A DNA stretch of 64,000 bases from Dehalobacter sp. 12DCB1 (GCF_004343605.1 NZ_POSF01000002.1:310001-374000); one strand, 5' to 3'. Positions 32,792 through 43,601 are shown, counted from the stretch's first letter. Notes: a model not told the origin generated them from the sequence alone. Translations and numbers: made by a program.

Positions 32792-33244
32792 TTGGAAACA
32801 AATATTCGTACTGTTTTAAATGAACTTCTGATTGGAACATTTAATCAAATTCTAGATGTAGAGCAGAATGAGATTAAGAAAGGACCATTGAATAATCTGT
32901 CTATCTCAGAACTGCATGCGATCGAAGCGATTGGAATGTATCAGGAGAGGACAATGTCTCAGGTTGCCGCCGATCTGGGTATCACTGTCGGAGCGCTTAC
33001 TTCTTTTATTAATAACCTTGTTAAAAAGGAGTACGTTTCCAGACAAAGGGATGAGGCCGACCGGAGAATTGTCAGGATCAGTCTGACCCGAAGAGGAAAG
33101 CTTGCCTACAGGATCCATGAAAAATTTCATCTGGATATGGTCAAGCATATGCTTCTTGGATTAGGGGAACAGGAGAATATTTTAATTGGATCATTGCAGA
33201 AACTCACTGAATTTTTTGATTCGAAGTATTCCTTTAATCCTTAA
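32792..33244 (+). CDS. fabT: MarR-family fatty acid synthesis regulator (FabT-like)
   Basis: The 150-residue winged-helix repressor has the MarR core SISELHAIEAIGMY..TMSQVAADLGITVGALTSFINNLVKKEYVSRQRDEADRRIVRISLT. I place the start at the TTG 32792, with AGAGG ten bases upstream. The longer frame from ATG 32705 would add 29 residues absent from the family and would cover a promoter and palindrome. Position before fabH fits FabT, which represses fab genes when acyl-ACP is abundant. Confidence 0.85.
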   Translation: METNIRTVLNELLIGTFNQILDVEQNEIKKGPLNNLSISELHAIEAIGMYQERTMSQVAADLGITVGALTSFINNLVKKEYVSRQRDEADRRIVRISLTRRGKLAYRIHEKFHLDMVKHMLLGLGEQENILIGSLQKLTEFFDSKYSFNP

Positions 33245-33348
33245 ACAAGGGAAGAACAAAAGGTATATGAAAAGGTAAACCAACAGAAGGATTCATCATG
33301 GAATGATAATAAACGAAATAATATGAAGAGAAAAGGAAACTTGGAAAT

Positions 33349-34332
33349 ATGTATGATGTCGAGATAATTGGCACTGGCAGCTATGTTCCTGAAAACAGGG
33401 TGACGAATGATGATCTGTCTAAGATTGTTGATACAAGCGATGAATGGATCAGTACCCGAACAGGGATCAAAGAGCGCAGAATTTCACTGACGGAAACCAC
33501 AGCGGATTTGGCAGTCGCAGCCGCCCGCAGAGCACTTGATGATGCCGGAGTTGCTGCTGAGGAGCTTGATCTGATTATTGTGGCCACGGTTACACCGGAT
33601 TATTTTTTCCCATCAACGGCATGTTTTGTCCAGAATAGTCTCGGAGCCAGCCGGGCAGCTTGTTTTGACATCAGTGCAGCCTGTACCGGTTTTATTTTTG
33701 GACTCAGCATTGCCTCCCAGTTTATCAGAACAGGGATGTATCAGAAGGCACTGATCATTGGTGCTGAGGCCCTTTCCAAAATCACGGACTGGGAAGATCG
33801 CAGCACTTGTGTTCTGTTTGCAGACGGAGCGGGTGCGGCGGTTATCAAAAGAGGAGATCAGGGCATTATTTCTGAAGTAATTGGTTCTGATGGTAGCAAA
33901 GGTGAGTGTTTGGAATGTCCTGCCCTTCCGCTCAAGAACATCTTTATTGAGGCCGGGGAAGTGAAGCCTTCGTATGCCAAAATGAACGGACGGGAAGTTT
34001 TTAAATTTGCAGTCAATATTTTACCCGAGTGCATTTTAAAGACGCTTGAAAAAACACCCTATACGCTGGAAGACATTAACCATATCATACCGCACCAGGC
34101 AAACCTGCGAATCATTGATTCAGCGGCCAAAAAGCTGAAGGTGGATCAGGCGAAGTTTTATGTCAACCTTCCTAATTATGGGAATACTTCGAGTGCCAGT
34201 ATCCCCATTGCTCTGGATGAAATGGCCAAAGGGAAGTTAATCCATAAAGGGGATCTGCTCGTTCTTGTCGGATTCGGAGGAGGACTTACCTATGGTGCAA
34301 TGCTGATTAAATGGACCATAGGGGGTAAATGA
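33349..34332 (+). CDS. fabH: Beta-ketoacyl-ACP synthase III
   Basis: The 327-residue enzyme condenses an acyl-CoA primer with malonyl-ACP to start fatty acid synthesis. The catalytic triad is visible: Cys112 in DISAACTGF, His in IIPHQANLRI and Asn in NYGNTSSAS. The length is normal. It is the first structural gene of the fab block; its stop overlaps the acpP start region. Confidence 0.97.
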   Translation: MYDVEIIGTGSYVPENRVTNDDLSKIVDTSDEWISTRTGIKERRISLTETTADLAVAAARRALDDAGVAAEELDLIIVATVTPDYFFPSTACFVQNSLGASRAACFDISAACTGFIFGLSIASQFIRTGMYQKALIIGAEALSKITDWEDRSTCVLFADGAGAAVIKRGDQGIISEVIGSDGSKGECLECPALPLKNIFIEAGEVKPSYAKMNGREVFKFAVNILPECILKTLEKTPYTLEDINHIIPHQANLRIIDSAAKKLKVDQAKFYVNLPNYGNTSSASIPIALDEMAKGKLIHKGDLLVLVGFGGGLTYGAMLIKWTIGGK

Positions 34333-34562
34333 TGTCTTTTGACACGATCTGCAGGATTATCGCTTCCCAGATTGAGACTGAACCGGAGAAAATTCAGTTG
34401 GCCACCAAGTTCCAGCAAGACCTCGGAATTGACTCTCTAAGCATTTTTGAAATTGTCATGGAGCTGGAAGATGTATACAGGATTGAAATTCCGACTGAAG
34501 ATCTTGAAGAATTAATCAGCGTAGCAGATCTGGTTGACTATATAAATAAGCGAACGAATTGA
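34332..34562 (+). CDS. acpP: Acyl carrier protein
   Basis: The 76-residue acidic helical protein has the phosphopantetheine attachment Ser in LGIDSLSIFEIVM. It carries the growing acyl chain. The ATG at 34332 overlaps the last base of fabH and is preferred over the one three bases earlier on spacing to GGGGG. It lies between fabH and fabK as in many Firmicutes. Confidence 0.95.
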   Translation: MSFDTICRIIASQIETEPEKIQLATKFQQDLGIDSLSIFEIVMELEDVYRIEIPTEDLEELISVADLVDYINKRTN

Positions 34563-34575
34563 AGGAGAGAATGGC

Positions 34576-35526
34576 ATGAATAACTTTGGTTTTTTTCATA
34601 AACTGGGTGTAAAATACCCGCTGATCCAAGGCGGTATGGCTTGGATTTCGGACAGCTCACTTGCTTCGGCCGTATCAAACGCCGGCGGAATCGGTATCAT
34701 TGCGGCGGCCAATGCACCTGTCGAATATGTCAAAGAAGAGATTAGGAAGGCCAAAGCTCTGACAGACAAGCCTTTTGGCGTCAATATCATGCTGTTAAGT
34801 GAGAATGCCGAAGCCATTGCCCGTCTCGTCTGTGAAGAAGGGATAAAAGTAGTGACAACAGGCGCCGGAAGTCCCGGAAAATATATCAAAATGTGGAAAG
34901 AAAACGGCATCACGGTCATTCCCGTAGTTCCTTCCGTTGCGCTGGCCCGCAGGATGGAGAAGGAAGGGGCAGATGCCGTTGTGGCGGAAGGCGGAGAGTC
35001 CGGCGGACATGTCGGTGAACTGACGACCATGGCCTTGCTTCCTCAGGTGATTGATGCTGTAAATATCCCGGTGATTGCTGCCGGAGGAATCGGTGACGGC
35101 AGAGGGATTGCCGCAGCTTTTATGTTGGGTGCAAGCGGCGTCCAGGTTGGCACAAGGTTCCTAACTGCCGAAGAATGTACCGTGCATCAAAACTATAAGG
35201 ATAGAATCCTGAAAGCCAAAGATATCGATTCAGTCGTTACAGGCAGGCCAACAGGTCATCCGGTCAGAGTCCTCAGAAATAAACTTACCCGGCAGTTTGA
35301 AGAGCTGGAAAGGACGGGGGCACCTCTGGAGCAGTATGAGACGCTTGGCGCCGGTGCGCTGCGTAAGGCTGTCAAAGAGGGAGATACGGATTATGGATCC
35401 GTAATGGCCGGGCAAATCGCAGGTCTGATTAAAAAAGAACAGACCTGTAAAGAAATTATTGAAGAAATGTTTGCCCAGGCAGGGGAACGTCTGAAAGCTA
35501 TTAAGCCTGACAATATTACCTGCTAA
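34576..35526 (+). CDS. fabK: Enoyl-ACP reductase II (FMN-dependent)
   Basis: The 316-residue protein of the nitronate monooxygenase/FabK fold has QGGMAWISDSSLASAVSNAGG, a GESGGHVGE segment, AAGGIGDGRGIAAA and LGASGVQVGTRFL for FMN binding. It reduces the enoyl-ACP double bond with NAD(P)H. A FabK rather than FabI enzyme predicts triclosan tolerance (family knowledge). Confidence 0.95.
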   Translation: MNNFGFFHKLGVKYPLIQGGMAWISDSSLASAVSNAGGIGIIAAANAPVEYVKEEIRKAKALTDKPFGVNIMLLSENAEAIARLVCEEGIKVVTTGAGSPGKYIKMWKENGITVIPVVPSVALARRMEKEGADAVVAEGGESGGHVGELTTMALLPQVIDAVNIPVIAAGGIGDGRGIAAAFMLGASGVQVGTRFLTAEECTVHQNYKDRILKAKDIDSVVTGRPTGHPVRVLRNKLTRQFEELERTGAPLEQYETLGAGALRKAVKEGDTDYGSVMAGQIAGLIKKEQTCKEIIEEMFAQAGERLKAIKPDNITC

Positions 35527-35537
35527 AGGGATACGTG

Positions 35538-35570
35538 TCGGGGACAAAAGAACCATCCCTTTGTCCCCCG
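35538..35570 (+). repeat. GGGGACAAA hairpin repeat, copy 1
   Basis: GGGGACAAA (35540-35548) pairs with TTTGTCCCC (35560-35568) around AGAACCATCCC. It is in the spacer between fabK and fabD. Related hairpins lie at 58432 and 61826. Confidence 0.65.
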
Positions 35571-35612
35571 CATTTGGATGATTATCGGATATTATTGGAG
35601 GATACGGAAAGA

Positions 35613-36551
35613 ATGGATAGAAAGACAGCGTTTATTTTTGCGGGCCAGGGTTCACAGTATGTTGGCATGGGCAAAGAACTTTATCAGCATAACGATGTTT
35701 CGCGGGCGGTCTTTGACCTGGCGGATCAGGAGCTCGGATATTCGCTGAGTGGCCTGTGTTTTAATGGCCCCAAAGAGGAACTGGATAAAACCGAACATAC
35801 ACAGCCGGCCATTCTTACAGTCAGTGTGGCAGCCGCAAAGGCGTTGATGGATCAGGGAATCAATCCTGATCTGACAGCCGGATTCAGTCTGGGTGAATAT
35901 TCTGCCTTGGTCCTGAGCGGTGTATTGCCATTTGAGGCGGCTGTGAAGCTGGTCCGGAACAGAGGCAGGTATATGCAGGAGGCTGTGTCTCAGGGTGTTG
36001 GAGGGATGGCTGCAGTCCTCGGTTTGGAAACCTCTGGGGTCGAGGAGGCTTGTCTTGCGGCTGAGAGCCTCGGGGTTGTACGGATTGCCAACTATAACTG
36101 CCCAGGTCAGGTTGTGATATCCGGGGAAAACAAGGCCTTGCAAGCTGCTTCAGCCAGGGCTATGGAGCTCGGGGCCAAAAGGGTGATCCCGCTAGAAGTC
36201 AGCGGACCGTTTCATACGGGCTTGCTCGAATCAGCGGCCCGGAGATTGGCTGACGAGCTGGCAGGCATTGAATTTTCTGACCCCCGGATTCCGGTGATTT
36301 CCAATGTTACTGCAGATTATATGGCAGATAAGTCGGCGGTCAAGGAACTATTGCCGCAACAAGTCATGCGTTCCGTCCTTTGGGAGATGTCCTTCAGAAG
36401 GATGCTCGCCGACGGTGTAGATAGCTTTGTGGAACTGGGACCTGGAAGTGTCTTAAAAGGCTTCGCGAGAAAGATTGACAAGAACGTGAAGGTTCTGAAT
36501 GTCGACGGCCCGACATCTCTCGAAGCCGCGGTGAAATACTTTAATGATTAA
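35613..36551 (+). CDS. fabD: Malonyl-CoA:ACP transacylase
   Basis: The 312-residue enzyme loads malonyl onto ACP. It has FAGQGSQYVGMG at the N-terminus, the nucleophile Ser92 in GFSLGEYSAL and His in the VSGPFHTGLL segment. The start is the ATG 11 bases after GGAGG; an upstream in-frame extension runs through the GGGGACAAA hairpin and is rejected. Confidence 0.96.
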   Translation: MDRKTAFIFAGQGSQYVGMGKELYQHNDVSRAVFDLADQELGYSLSGLCFNGPKEELDKTEHTQPAILTVSVAAAKALMDQGINPDLTAGFSLGEYSALVLSGVLPFEAAVKLVRNRGRYMQEAVSQGVGGMAAVLGLETSGVEEACLAAESLGVVRIANYNCPGQVVISGENKALQAASARAMELGAKRVIPLEVSGPFHTGLLESAARRLADELAGIEFSDPRIPVISNVTADYMADKSAVKELLPQQVMRSVLWEMSFRRMLADGVDSFVELGPGSVLKGFARKIDKNVKVLNVDGPTSLEAAVKYFND

Positions 36552-36595
36552 GAACGTAATTGAAATCAATATTGAGTTCCGGGAGGAGGCAGGAT

Positions 36596-37336
36596 ATGCT
36601 AAAGGGGAAAACGGCAGTTGTTACAGGTGCCAGCAGGGGTATTGGCAGAGCCATTGCTTTAAAGCTTGCTGAACAAGGTGCGAATATCGCAGTGAATTAT
36701 GTAAGCAGCGAGCAGGAAGGATTAAAGCTTGCCCAGGAAATCGAAAACCTCGGAGGGCGGGCCTTAGTTCTAAAAGCAGACGTCAGTGTATTCAGTGAAG
36801 CGGAACAATTGATTGCGATGGCCAAAGCGGAATTTGGAACCATTGATATCCTGGTCAATAACGCAGGGATAACCCGCGACGGCTTACTCATGAGGATGTC
36901 GGAAGACGATTTTGACCGAGTTGTAGAAGTAGACCTCAAAGGGGTGTTCAATTGTACCCGGCATGCCGTTCCTATCATGGTCAAACAAAAAAGCGGCAGA
37001 ATCATCAATATCACTTCTGTTGTTGGAATTCTCGGAAATGCAGGGCAGGTTAATTATGCAGCGGCTAAAGCCGGTGTGATTGGACTTACTAAATCCCTGG
37101 CCAAGGAAATCGGCAGCAGAAACATCACGGTGAATGCTGTAGCCCCTGGCTTTATCGAGACAGATATGACGTCAGGGTTATCGGATAAAGTGAGAGAACT
37201 GACCAAAGAGAGCATTGCTTTAAAAAGGTTCGGTAAACCGGAGAATATCGCCGATACGGTTTTATTTCTGGCTTCAGACGCCGGTGAATACATTACCGGA
37301 CAGGTTATAAGCGTTGACGGCGGAATGGCATTTTAG
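36596..37336 (+). CDS. fabG: 3-oxoacyl-ACP reductase
   Basis: The 246-residue short-chain dehydrogenase has the NADPH motif TGASRGIGRAIA, NNAG, the catalytic Ser (NITSVVG) and YAAAKAG, and ends in the typical TGQVISVDGGMAF. It reduces 3-ketoacyl-ACP. The ATG follows GGGAGGAGG; an upstream extension of the frame is rejected. Confidence 0.96.
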   Translation: MLKGKTAVVTGASRGIGRAIALKLAEQGANIAVNYVSSEQEGLKLAQEIENLGGRALVLKADVSVFSEAEQLIAMAKAEFGTIDILVNNAGITRDGLLMRMSEDDFDRVVEVDLKGVFNCTRHAVPIMVKQKSGRIINITSVVGILGNAGQVNYAAAKAGVIGLTKSLAKEIGSRNITVNAVAPGFIETDMTSGLSDKVRELTKESIALKRFGKPENIADTVLFLASDAGEYITGQVISVDGGMAF

Positions 37337-37351
37337 GAGGAGACCAACAAT

Positions 37352-38593
37352 ATGAGAACACGCGTAGTTATTACTGGAATTGGGGCGGTTACTCCGCTTG
37401 GCAACGATGCAGCCACATTCTGGCAGGGCATCAAAGAGGGAGAATGCGGAATAGGTCCGATCACAGCCTTTGATACGACGGACCATAAAGTAAAAATTGG
37501 TGCGGAGATCAAAAATTTTGATCCTGAAATGCATTTGGACAAGAAAGAAGCCAAACGGATGGACCGCTACTGCCAGTTGGCAGTGGTGGCGGCAGAGCAG
37601 GCTTATGAAGACGCGGGTCTGAAAGCAGCCGAGATCGACCCGGAAAGATTAGGGGTTTTGGTTGGATCGGGGATAGGCGGTCTGCTAACGATTGAAGAAC
37701 AGCACAGCAGACTGACCGAGAAAGGGCCTGGCAGGGTTTCCCCTTTCTTTATTCCGATGGCGATCAGTAATATGGCTTCAGGGAATATTGCGATCAAGCT
37801 TGGTGCCAAAGGAATTAACTACAGTATTGTCACAGCCTGCGCTTCGGCAACGCATTCCATCGGGGAAGCTTTCTGGAAGATCAGAGACGGTCAAGCGGAT
37901 ATGATTGTTACCGGTGGTGCCGAAGCCCCGATTACGCCTCTGGCGGTAGCCGGATTTACTTCCATGACCGCTTTGAGCAACAGCAATGATGTCAACAGGG
38001 CTTCCATCCCGTTTGACAAGGAGCGGGACGGGTTCGTGATCGGTGAAGGTGCGGGTATTTTGGTTCTGGAATCTTTGGAGCATGCTAGAAAGAGGAATGC
38101 AAGAATCTATGGCGAAGTAGTTGGTTATGGAGCTACCTGCGATGCCTACCATATGACCGCACCTGCACCGGGAGGGGAAGGCGCGGCCAGAGCGATGAAG
38201 CTTGCCTTAGCTGATGCCGGGATTGGTCCGGACGAAATATCCTATATCAATCCGCATGGAACAGGTACACCGTACAACGACAAGTTTGAGACGGAAGCGA
38301 TCAAAGCCATATTTGGAGAAAAAGCTTATCAAATACCGGTGAGTTCGACAAAATCAATGACCGGTCATCTACTGGGAGCAGCGGGAGCTATAGAGGCGAT
38401 TATCTGCGCCAAAGCACTGCAGGAGGGCTTTGTACCACCGACGATTGGCTATCAGGTTAAAGATGAGGAATGTGACCTGGATTATGTGCCAAATTGCGGA
38501 CGTAACATGGACTTGACCTACGCCCTATCCAATTCGCTTGGATTTGGGGGCCATAATGCTACCATTATCTTAAAAAAGTGGTTAGAGGGATAA
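37352..38593 (+). CDS. fabF: Beta-ketoacyl-ACP synthase II
   Basis: The 413-residue elongating condensing enzyme has the catalytic Cys163 in [12 protein letters not shown] and two His in [11 protein letters not shown] and [12 protein letters not shown]. It extends acyl-ACP by two carbons from malonyl-ACP. AGGAGG lies 10 bases before the ATG. It is followed five bases later by accB. Confidence 0.97.
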   Translation: MRTRVVITGIGAVTPLGNDAATFWQGIKEGECGIGPITAFDTTDHKVKIGAEIKNFDPEMHLDKKEAKRMDRYCQLAVVAAEQAYEDAGLKAAEIDPERLGVLVGSGIGGLLTIEEQHSRLTEKGPGRVSPFFIPMAISNMASGNIAIKLGAKGINYSIVTACASATHSIGEAFWKIRDGQADMIVTGGAEAPITPLAVAGFTSMTALSNSNDVNRASIPFDKERDGFVIGEGAGILVLESLEHARKRNARIYGEVVGYGATCDAYHMTAPAPGGEGAARAMKLALADAGIGPDEISYINPHGTGTPYNDKFETEAIKAIFGEKAYQIPVSSTKSMTGHLLGAAGAIEAIICAKALQEGFVPPTIGYQVKDEECDLDYVPNCGRNMDLTYALSNSLGFGGHNATIILKKWLEG

Positions 38594-38597
38594 AGTG

Positions 38598-39056
38598 ATG
38601 GATTTAAAAGAAATTCAAGAACTGATAAAAATGGTCGATGAGTCCGGGCTGACTGGATTTGAGTTAAAGCAAGAGGATTATAAAATTGTTTTAAAGAAAG
38701 AAAAGCTTCAGCCCATGTTTCAGCCTGCGCTTCAACCCATACAGAGCTTTATGCCCGGGGCTGCAGCTGGAAAAGAGGCGATGACTCCGGAACATCCAAG
38801 TTCTAAAACTGAAGCGCCGCAGACGATCAATGCCCCGATTGTCGGAACCTTTTACCTGGCACCGTCACCCGGAGAGAAACCCTTTGTTAATGTGGGCAGC
38901 AAAGTCAAAAAAGGGGATACGCTTTGCATTGTCGAGGCGATGAAGCTGATGAATGAGATTGAAGCTGAAGAAGACTTGCAAATCTTAAGCATTCTGGTTA
39001 ATGACGGACAAATGGTCGAATTTGGCCAGCCACTGTTTGAAATTAATACCAAGTAG
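38598..39056 (+). CDS. accB: Biotin carboxyl carrier protein of acetyl-CoA carboxylase
   Basis: The 152-residue protein has a N-terminal helix, a Pro/Ala-rich linker and a C-terminal biotinyl domain with the biotinylated Lys116 in [12 protein letters not shown]. It carries CO2 from biotin carboxylase to the carboxyltransferase. The ATG at 38598 is preferred over a GTG one codon earlier. Confidence 0.96.
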   Translation: MDLKEIQELIKMVDESGLTGFELKQEDYKIVLKKEKLQPMFQPALQPIQSFMPGAAAGKEAMTPEHPSSKTEAPQTINAPIVGTFYLAPSPGEKPFVNVGSKVKKGDTLCIVEAMKLMNEIEAEEDLQILSILVNDGQMVEFGQPLFEINTK

Positions 39057-39092
39057 CGGTAAGGCTGCAGCGGAACTATTATGGAGGTAAGG

Positions 39093-39515
39093 ATGCTGAA
39101 CATCAAAGAGATTCAGGAGATTATTCCGCATCGGTACCCGTTCCTTCTTCTGGATCGAGTCGAAGAGCTTGAGGAAGGTAAAAGGGTCGTTGCTTATAAA
39201 AATGTTACGATCAATGAGTATTTTTTTCAGGGACATTTTCCGCAAGAACCGGTAATGCCCGGTGTACTCATTATTGAAGCGCTGGCTCAGGCTGGTGCGG
39301 TAGCTTTATTAAAAATGGAAAAATATCAGGGCAAGCTCGCTTATTTTACCGGAATTGACAATGCCAAGTTCCGAAGGAAGGTATTTCCCGGTGATGTGCT
39401 GAGACTGGAAGTAGAGATCATAAAAATCAAAGGCCCTGCCGGCATTGGTAAAGCCCTTGCCACGGTTGACGGGGAAAAAGCTGTCGAAGCCGAAATTAAG
39501 TTTTTTATCAGTTAA
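39093..39515 (+). CDS. fabZ: 3-hydroxyacyl-ACP dehydratase
   Basis: The 140-residue hotdog enzyme has the FabZ signature [14 protein letters not shown] with catalytic His, [20 protein letters not shown] with catalytic Glu, and ends in a normal AEIKFFIS. The ATG lies just behind GGAGGT; an in-frame ATG four codons upstream would put the ribosome binding site inside the gene. Confidence 0.96.
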   Translation: MLNIKEIQEIIPHRYPFLLLDRVEELEEGKRVVAYKNVTINEYFFQGHFPQEPVMPGVLIIEALAQAGAVALLKMEKYQGKLAYFTGIDNAKFRRKVFPGDVLRLEVEIIKIKGPAGIGKALATVDGEKAVEAEIKFFIS

Positions 39516-39535
39516 TAAAGTTGGTGGGTGAAAAC

Positions 39536-40885
39536 TTGTTCAAAAAAATACTCATTGCCAACAGAGGCGAAATAGCGGTCCGGATTATTCGGGCCTGCAG
39601 GGAAATTGGAGTTACAACAGTTGCGGTTTATTCGGAAGCTGACCGGAACTCCCTGCATGTAGATCTTGCTGATGAGGCGGTTTGTATCGGACCGGCCAGA
39701 GCAAAGGACAGCTATCTGAATACCAAGAATATTATTAGTGCAACGGTTCTGACGGGCGCGGAAGCCATCCATCCAGGATTTGGCTTCTTAGCAGAAAATA
39801 GCAAATTTGCTGAGATGTGCAAAGCGTGCCATATCGCATTTATTGGTCCTGACCCGGAAGTGATTGAAATGATGGGGAATAAAGCAAAGGCCCGGCAGAT
39901 CATGGGTCAGGCGGGAGTCCCTCTCGTTCCCGGTATTGAAGGTGTGTTGGCCAATTTTAAACAGGCAGAGGCTTCTGCAGAGCGTATTGGCTATCCGGTT
40001 ATGCTGAAGGCATCGGCCGGCGGTGGAGGCAAGGGTATCCGGATTGTCTGGAGCCGGGATGAACTGAAAAAAGCTTATGATATGGCCAAGAAAGAAGCCC
40101 AGGCTGCCTTTGATGATGATTCGATGTATTTAGAGAAATATCTGGTGGAGCCGAGACATATCGAATTTCAGATTCTGGCGGACCACTATGGAAATGTCAT
40201 TCACCTCGGAGAAAGAGACTGTTCGATCCAACGCAGAAATCAAAAAGTCATCGAAGAGGCTCCTTCAACCGTTCTGAGTGATGAGCTCAGGCAGAAAATG
40301 GGGGATACTGCTGTCCGTGCTGCTCAAGCGGTAGGTTATAAGAGCGCCGGGACCATCGAATTTTTGCTCGACAACAACGGTGACTATTACTTTATGGAAA
40401 TGAATACCCGCATCCAGGTTGAGCATCCCGTAACCGAACTGGTTACAGGAATTGATATTGTGAAGGAACAACTGAAGATTGCCTCGGGAGAACAGTTAAA
40501 CATCCGACAGGACGATGTACAAGTCCACGGACATGCCATTGAATGCCGAATCAATGCCGAGAATCCCGCACTTGGATTCAGGCCGTCCCCCGGTAAAGTG
40601 AATATCCTTTTCTGGCCCGGAGGAAATGGTGTAAGACTGGACAGCGCACTCTATAGCGGCTATGATATCCCGCCGACCTATGATTCAATGATTGCGAAAC
40701 TGATTACGCACGGCCAGGACAGGAATGAAGCCATCGGTAAAATGCGTAGGGCCTTGGATGAATTTATCATTGAAGGTATTGACACGAATATTGAATTCCT
40801 GTTTCAGATTCTGAATAACCCGAAATTTATCCGCGCAGAAATTGACACATCCTTCATTGCCAAAGAATTTGACTATGGAGCGTAA
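39536..40885 (+). CDS. accC: Biotin carboxylase of acetyl-CoA carboxylase
   Basis: The 449-residue enzyme carboxylates biotin on AccB with ATP and bicarbonate. It starts at TTG, giving the family N-terminus FKKILIANRGEIAVRIIRA. It has the ATP-grasp Gly-rich loop ASAGGGGKGIR, the RHIEFQILAD and ERDCSIQRRNQK segments, and MNTRIQVEHPVTE near the active site. GGTGGGTG precedes the start. Confidence 0.97.
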   Translation: MFKKILIANRGEIAVRIIRACREIGVTTVAVYSEADRNSLHVDLADEAVCIGPARAKDSYLNTKNIISATVLTGAEAIHPGFGFLAENSKFAEMCKACHIAFIGPDPEVIEMMGNKAKARQIMGQAGVPLVPGIEGVLANFKQAEASAERIGYPVMLKASAGGGGKGIRIVWSRDELKKAYDMAKKEAQAAFDDDSMYLEKYLVEPRHIEFQILADHYGNVIHLGERDCSIQRRNQKVIEEAPSTVLSDELRQKMGDTAVRAAQAVGYKSAGTIEFLLDNNGDYYFMEMNTRIQVEHPVTELVTGIDIVKEQLKIASGEQLNIRQDDVQVHGHAIECRINAENPALGFRPSPGKVNILFWPGGNGVRLDSALYSGYDIPPTYDSMIAKLITHGQDRNEAIGKMRRALDEFIIEGIDTNIEFLFQILNNPKFIRAEIDTSFIAKEFDYGA

Positions 40886-40920
40886 TGACAGCCATAAAAA
40901 AATGATTACGGTTGGTGCTC

Positions 40921-41817
40921 ATGTTTAAATTGAACAGGGTTTTTAAGAAACCGCGTTATCTAACCATACAACAGAATAATAGTCAGCCGGTACCGGCGGA
41001 GATAGAAGGGCAGAGGGAAAAGAGTGTTTTGCCTGCTATTCCAAACGGACTGTGGACAAAATGTCCGAATTGCGGAGAGACCGTCTATACAAAGGATCTC
41101 AGTAATAATCACAAGGTCTGTGTCCGCTGCGGCTACCATTTCAGGATGGGAGCCTGGGAAAGAGTCGAGTTGATCATGGACACAGGAACATTTAAAGAAA
41201 TTAATCAGGATATGAAAAGTGTTAATCCGTTGGACTTTAATGGTTATGCAGAGAAAATTAGCACTGGTCAGGAGAAAACGGGTCTTTCGGAAGCCGTACT
41301 GACAGGGTATGGCAAGATTCATGGTCAGGATGCTGTGATTGCGGTGATGGACAGTAACTTTATGATGGGCAGCATGGGCTCGGTCGTCGGCGAGAAAGTG
41401 ACCCGGGCGTTTGAATTTGCCGCTGAAAGGAAAATGCCGATCATTGCTTTTACTGCTTCAGGCGGGGCCAGGATGCAGGAAGGGATGTTTTCCTTGATGC
41501 AGATGGCCAAAACATCTGCAGCCGTTGGCAGACACAGTCGGCAGGGAGGACTGTATATCGCGGTTTTGACAGACCCGACAACGGGCGGCGTCACGGCCAG
41601 TTTCCCGATGCTGGGAGACATTATTTTAGCAGAGCCGGACGCGTTGATCGGCTTTGCCGGCAAAAGAGTCATTCAACAGACCATCAGGCAGGAGCTGCCG
41701 GAAGGCTTTCAGAAAGCAGAATTTCTTTTGGAACACGGTTTCATTGATAAAATCGTGGCCAGAGAGGACCTCAAATTAACCTTGTCTCGCCTGATTAAGC
41801 TTCATTACAGGCGTTAA
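40921..41817 (+). CDS. accD: Acetyl-CoA carboxylase carboxyltransferase subunit beta
   Basis: The 298-residue protein has a N-terminal four-Cys zinc ribbon ([20 protein letters not shown]) and a crotonase-type carboxyltransferase core ([21 protein letters not shown] region and [12 protein letters not shown]). With AccA it moves carboxyl from biotin to acetyl-CoA. The ribosome binding site is weak, which may limit its level. Confidence 0.96.
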   Translation: MFKLNRVFKKPRYLTIQQNNSQPVPAEIEGQREKSVLPAIPNGLWTKCPNCGETVYTKDLSNNHKVCVRCGYHFRMGAWERVELIMDTGTFKEINQDMKSVNPLDFNGYAEKISTGQEKTGLSEAVLTGYGKIHGQDAVIAVMDSNFMMGSMGSVVGEKVTRAFEFAAERKMPIIAFTASGGARMQEGMFSLMQMAKTSAAVGRHSRQGGLYIAVLTDPTTGGVTASFPMLGDIILAEPDALIGFAGKRVIQQTIRQELPEGFQKAEFLLEHGFIDKIVAREDLKLTLSRLIKLHYRR

Positions 41818-41838
41818 GCAAAAAGACGGAGTGTGGCT

Positions 41839-42786
41839 ATGCTCGAGCGGGAAAAAGAATTAGCGGAACTGAATAATAAACTGCGTGATTTGAGGAAGCT
41901 TGCGGAAGATAAGCAAGCCGACTTTTCATCAGAGATTGAGGGATTAGAAGAGAAGCTTACCAGGATGAAAGAGGAAGCATTCTCAAATTTGACGGCGATG
42001 GATAAGCTGACCCTGTCCCGAATGGTGGAAAGACCCACCACGCTCGATTATATCGAGCGGATTTTTCACTCCTTTATTGAGCTGCATGGAGACCGGATGT
42101 ATCGGGATGATCCCTGCATTGTCGGCGGCGTTGCCAGACTGGGGGACCTGCCGGTAACGGTCATTGGCCAGCAAAAAGGCAGAAATATCAAAGAAAATGT
42201 CAAAAGAAATTTCGGGATGACAAATCCCGAAGGTTACCGCAAAGCGTTAAGGCTTATGAAGCAGGCGGAAAAATTTCATCGGCCAGTGATTTGCTTTATT
42301 GATACACCAGGCGCTGATCCTGGTATCGGCGCGGAGGAACGGGGCCAAGGGGAAGCAATCGCACGCAACCTGATGGAAATGGCCAGCCTGCGGACGCCTG
42401 TTATTTCTATTGTTCTGGGAGAGGGAGGCAGCGGCGGGGCGTTGGCCCTGTCGATCGCAGACGAGATCTGGATGCTGGAGCATTCGATCTATTCCATACT
42501 GTCTCCGGAAGGTTTTGCCAGTATCCTTTGGAAGGATTCCTCCAGAGCGAAAGAGGCAGCCCAGATCATGAAGATTACTGCGCAGGATTTGCAGCAAATG
42601 GGCCTAATCGACAAGGTTCTGCCGGAGCCTATGGGCGGTGCCCATCATGATCCTGAGGCTATGGCTGCCGTGATCAAGGAACATTTGTTAAAGGTCCCGT
42701 TCAGGACTATGCTGGAACAGCTCGACGATGTTCTTGAAAGGCGTTATCAGAAATACCGCAGGATAGGGGCTTATACCGAGTCATGA
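41839..42786 (+). CDS. accA: Acetyl-CoA carboxylase carboxyltransferase subunit alpha
   Basis: The 315-residue protein has a N-terminal coiled coil ([15 protein letters not shown]) and the carboxyltransferase core [21 protein letters not shown], then [12 protein letters not shown]. The ATG at 41839 fits CGGAG; a GTG two codons earlier is too close. The stop overlaps the birA start (ATGA). Confidence 0.97.
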   Translation: MLEREKELAELNNKLRDLRKLAEDKQADFSSEIEGLEEKLTRMKEEAFSNLTAMDKLTLSRMVERPTTLDYIERIFHSFIELHGDRMYRDDPCIVGGVARLGDLPVTVIGQQKGRNIKENVKRNFGMTNPEGYRKALRLMKQAEKFHRPVICFIDTPGADPGIGAEERGQGEAIARNLMEMASLRTPVISIVLGEGGSGGALALSIADEIWMLEHSIYSILSPEGFASILWKDSSRAKEAAQIMKITAQDLQQMGLIDKVLPEPMGGAHHDPEAMAAVIKEHLLKVPFRTMLEQLDDVLERRYQKYRRIGAYTES

Positions 42787-43601
42787 ACGAATCTCTCAGC
42801 CCTGGAAAAATAACGCAATATCTTCGGACAACTTTTCTAGGAAGAAAGATCCTTTGTTTTGACGTGCTGGATTCCACCAACAGTGAAGCAGCCCGCAGAG
42901 CTTTGGCTGAAGAAGAAGGAACCGTGATCATCAGCGAACAGCAGACGGCAGGCCGGGGACGTTTTGGACGAAAGTGGCAGTCACCGGGAGGCAAGGGGAT
43001 TTGGATGTCAATCATTTTAAAACCTCAACTGCCGCCGGATGTGATACCCCAGCTGACGCTGACCGGCGCAGCGGCAGTATGCCTGGCAGTGGACGAAGCA
43101 GCTATTTCTTTCCCAGGAAGAGGGATTACTATCAAATGGCCAAATGATCTATTCCTGAACGGAAAGAAGGCCGGAGGGATTCTGACGGAAATGTCGGTCA
43201 GCAGCAGGCGGACCTCGGTAGTGGTGATTGGCATTGGTCTGAATGTGAACCTTGCTGAGACGGATTTTCCTGATGGACTGAATTCTACAGCGACTTCTTT
43301 ACGTCTTGAGACGGGCAGGGAACACGACAGGGCCAGACTGACAGCCGGAATCCTGAATGGGTTTGAACCACTTTACCTGGAATATCTCAGCACGGTTGAT
43401 TTAGGCAGGACCTTAACCATTTGCCGGGAGCGTTCCGAAGTCATAGGCAGAAAAGTGGTCCTCGAAAACAGGGAGGGGCCGGCGCAGACAGCTGAGGTAA
43501 TTGACCTCGGACCTAAAGGGGAATTGATCGTGAGGCTGGTGCAGACCGGAGAGATCAAAGCGATCATCTCGGGAGAAATTACTGTGGCCCTACACGATTA
43601 A
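42783..43601 (+). CDS. birA: Biotin-[acetyl-CoA-carboxylase] ligase without N-terminal HTH
   Basis: The 272-residue protein has the ligase core: [10 protein letters not shown], the biotinyl-AMP loop [39 protein letters not shown] and a C-terminal SH3-like domain. It attaches biotin to AccB. Bifunctional BirA proteins are about 325 residues and begin with a winged helix; here the protein begins at the linker ([21 protein letters not shown]), so it should not repress DNA. The start overlaps the accA stop, coupling ligase to its substrate enzyme. Confidence 0.94.
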   Translation: MNESLSPGKITQYLRTTFLGRKILCFDVLDSTNSEAARRALAEEEGTVIISEQQTAGRGRFGRKWQSPGGKGIWMSIILKPQLPPDVIPQLTLTGAAAVCLAVDEAAISFPGRGITIKWPNDLFLNGKKAGGILTEMSVSSRRTSVVVIGIGLNVNLAETDFPDGLNSTATSLRLETGREHDRARLTAGILNGFEPLYLEYLSTVDLGRTLTICRERSEVIGRKVVLENREGPAQTAEVIDLGPKGELIVRLVQTGEIKAIISGEITVALHD

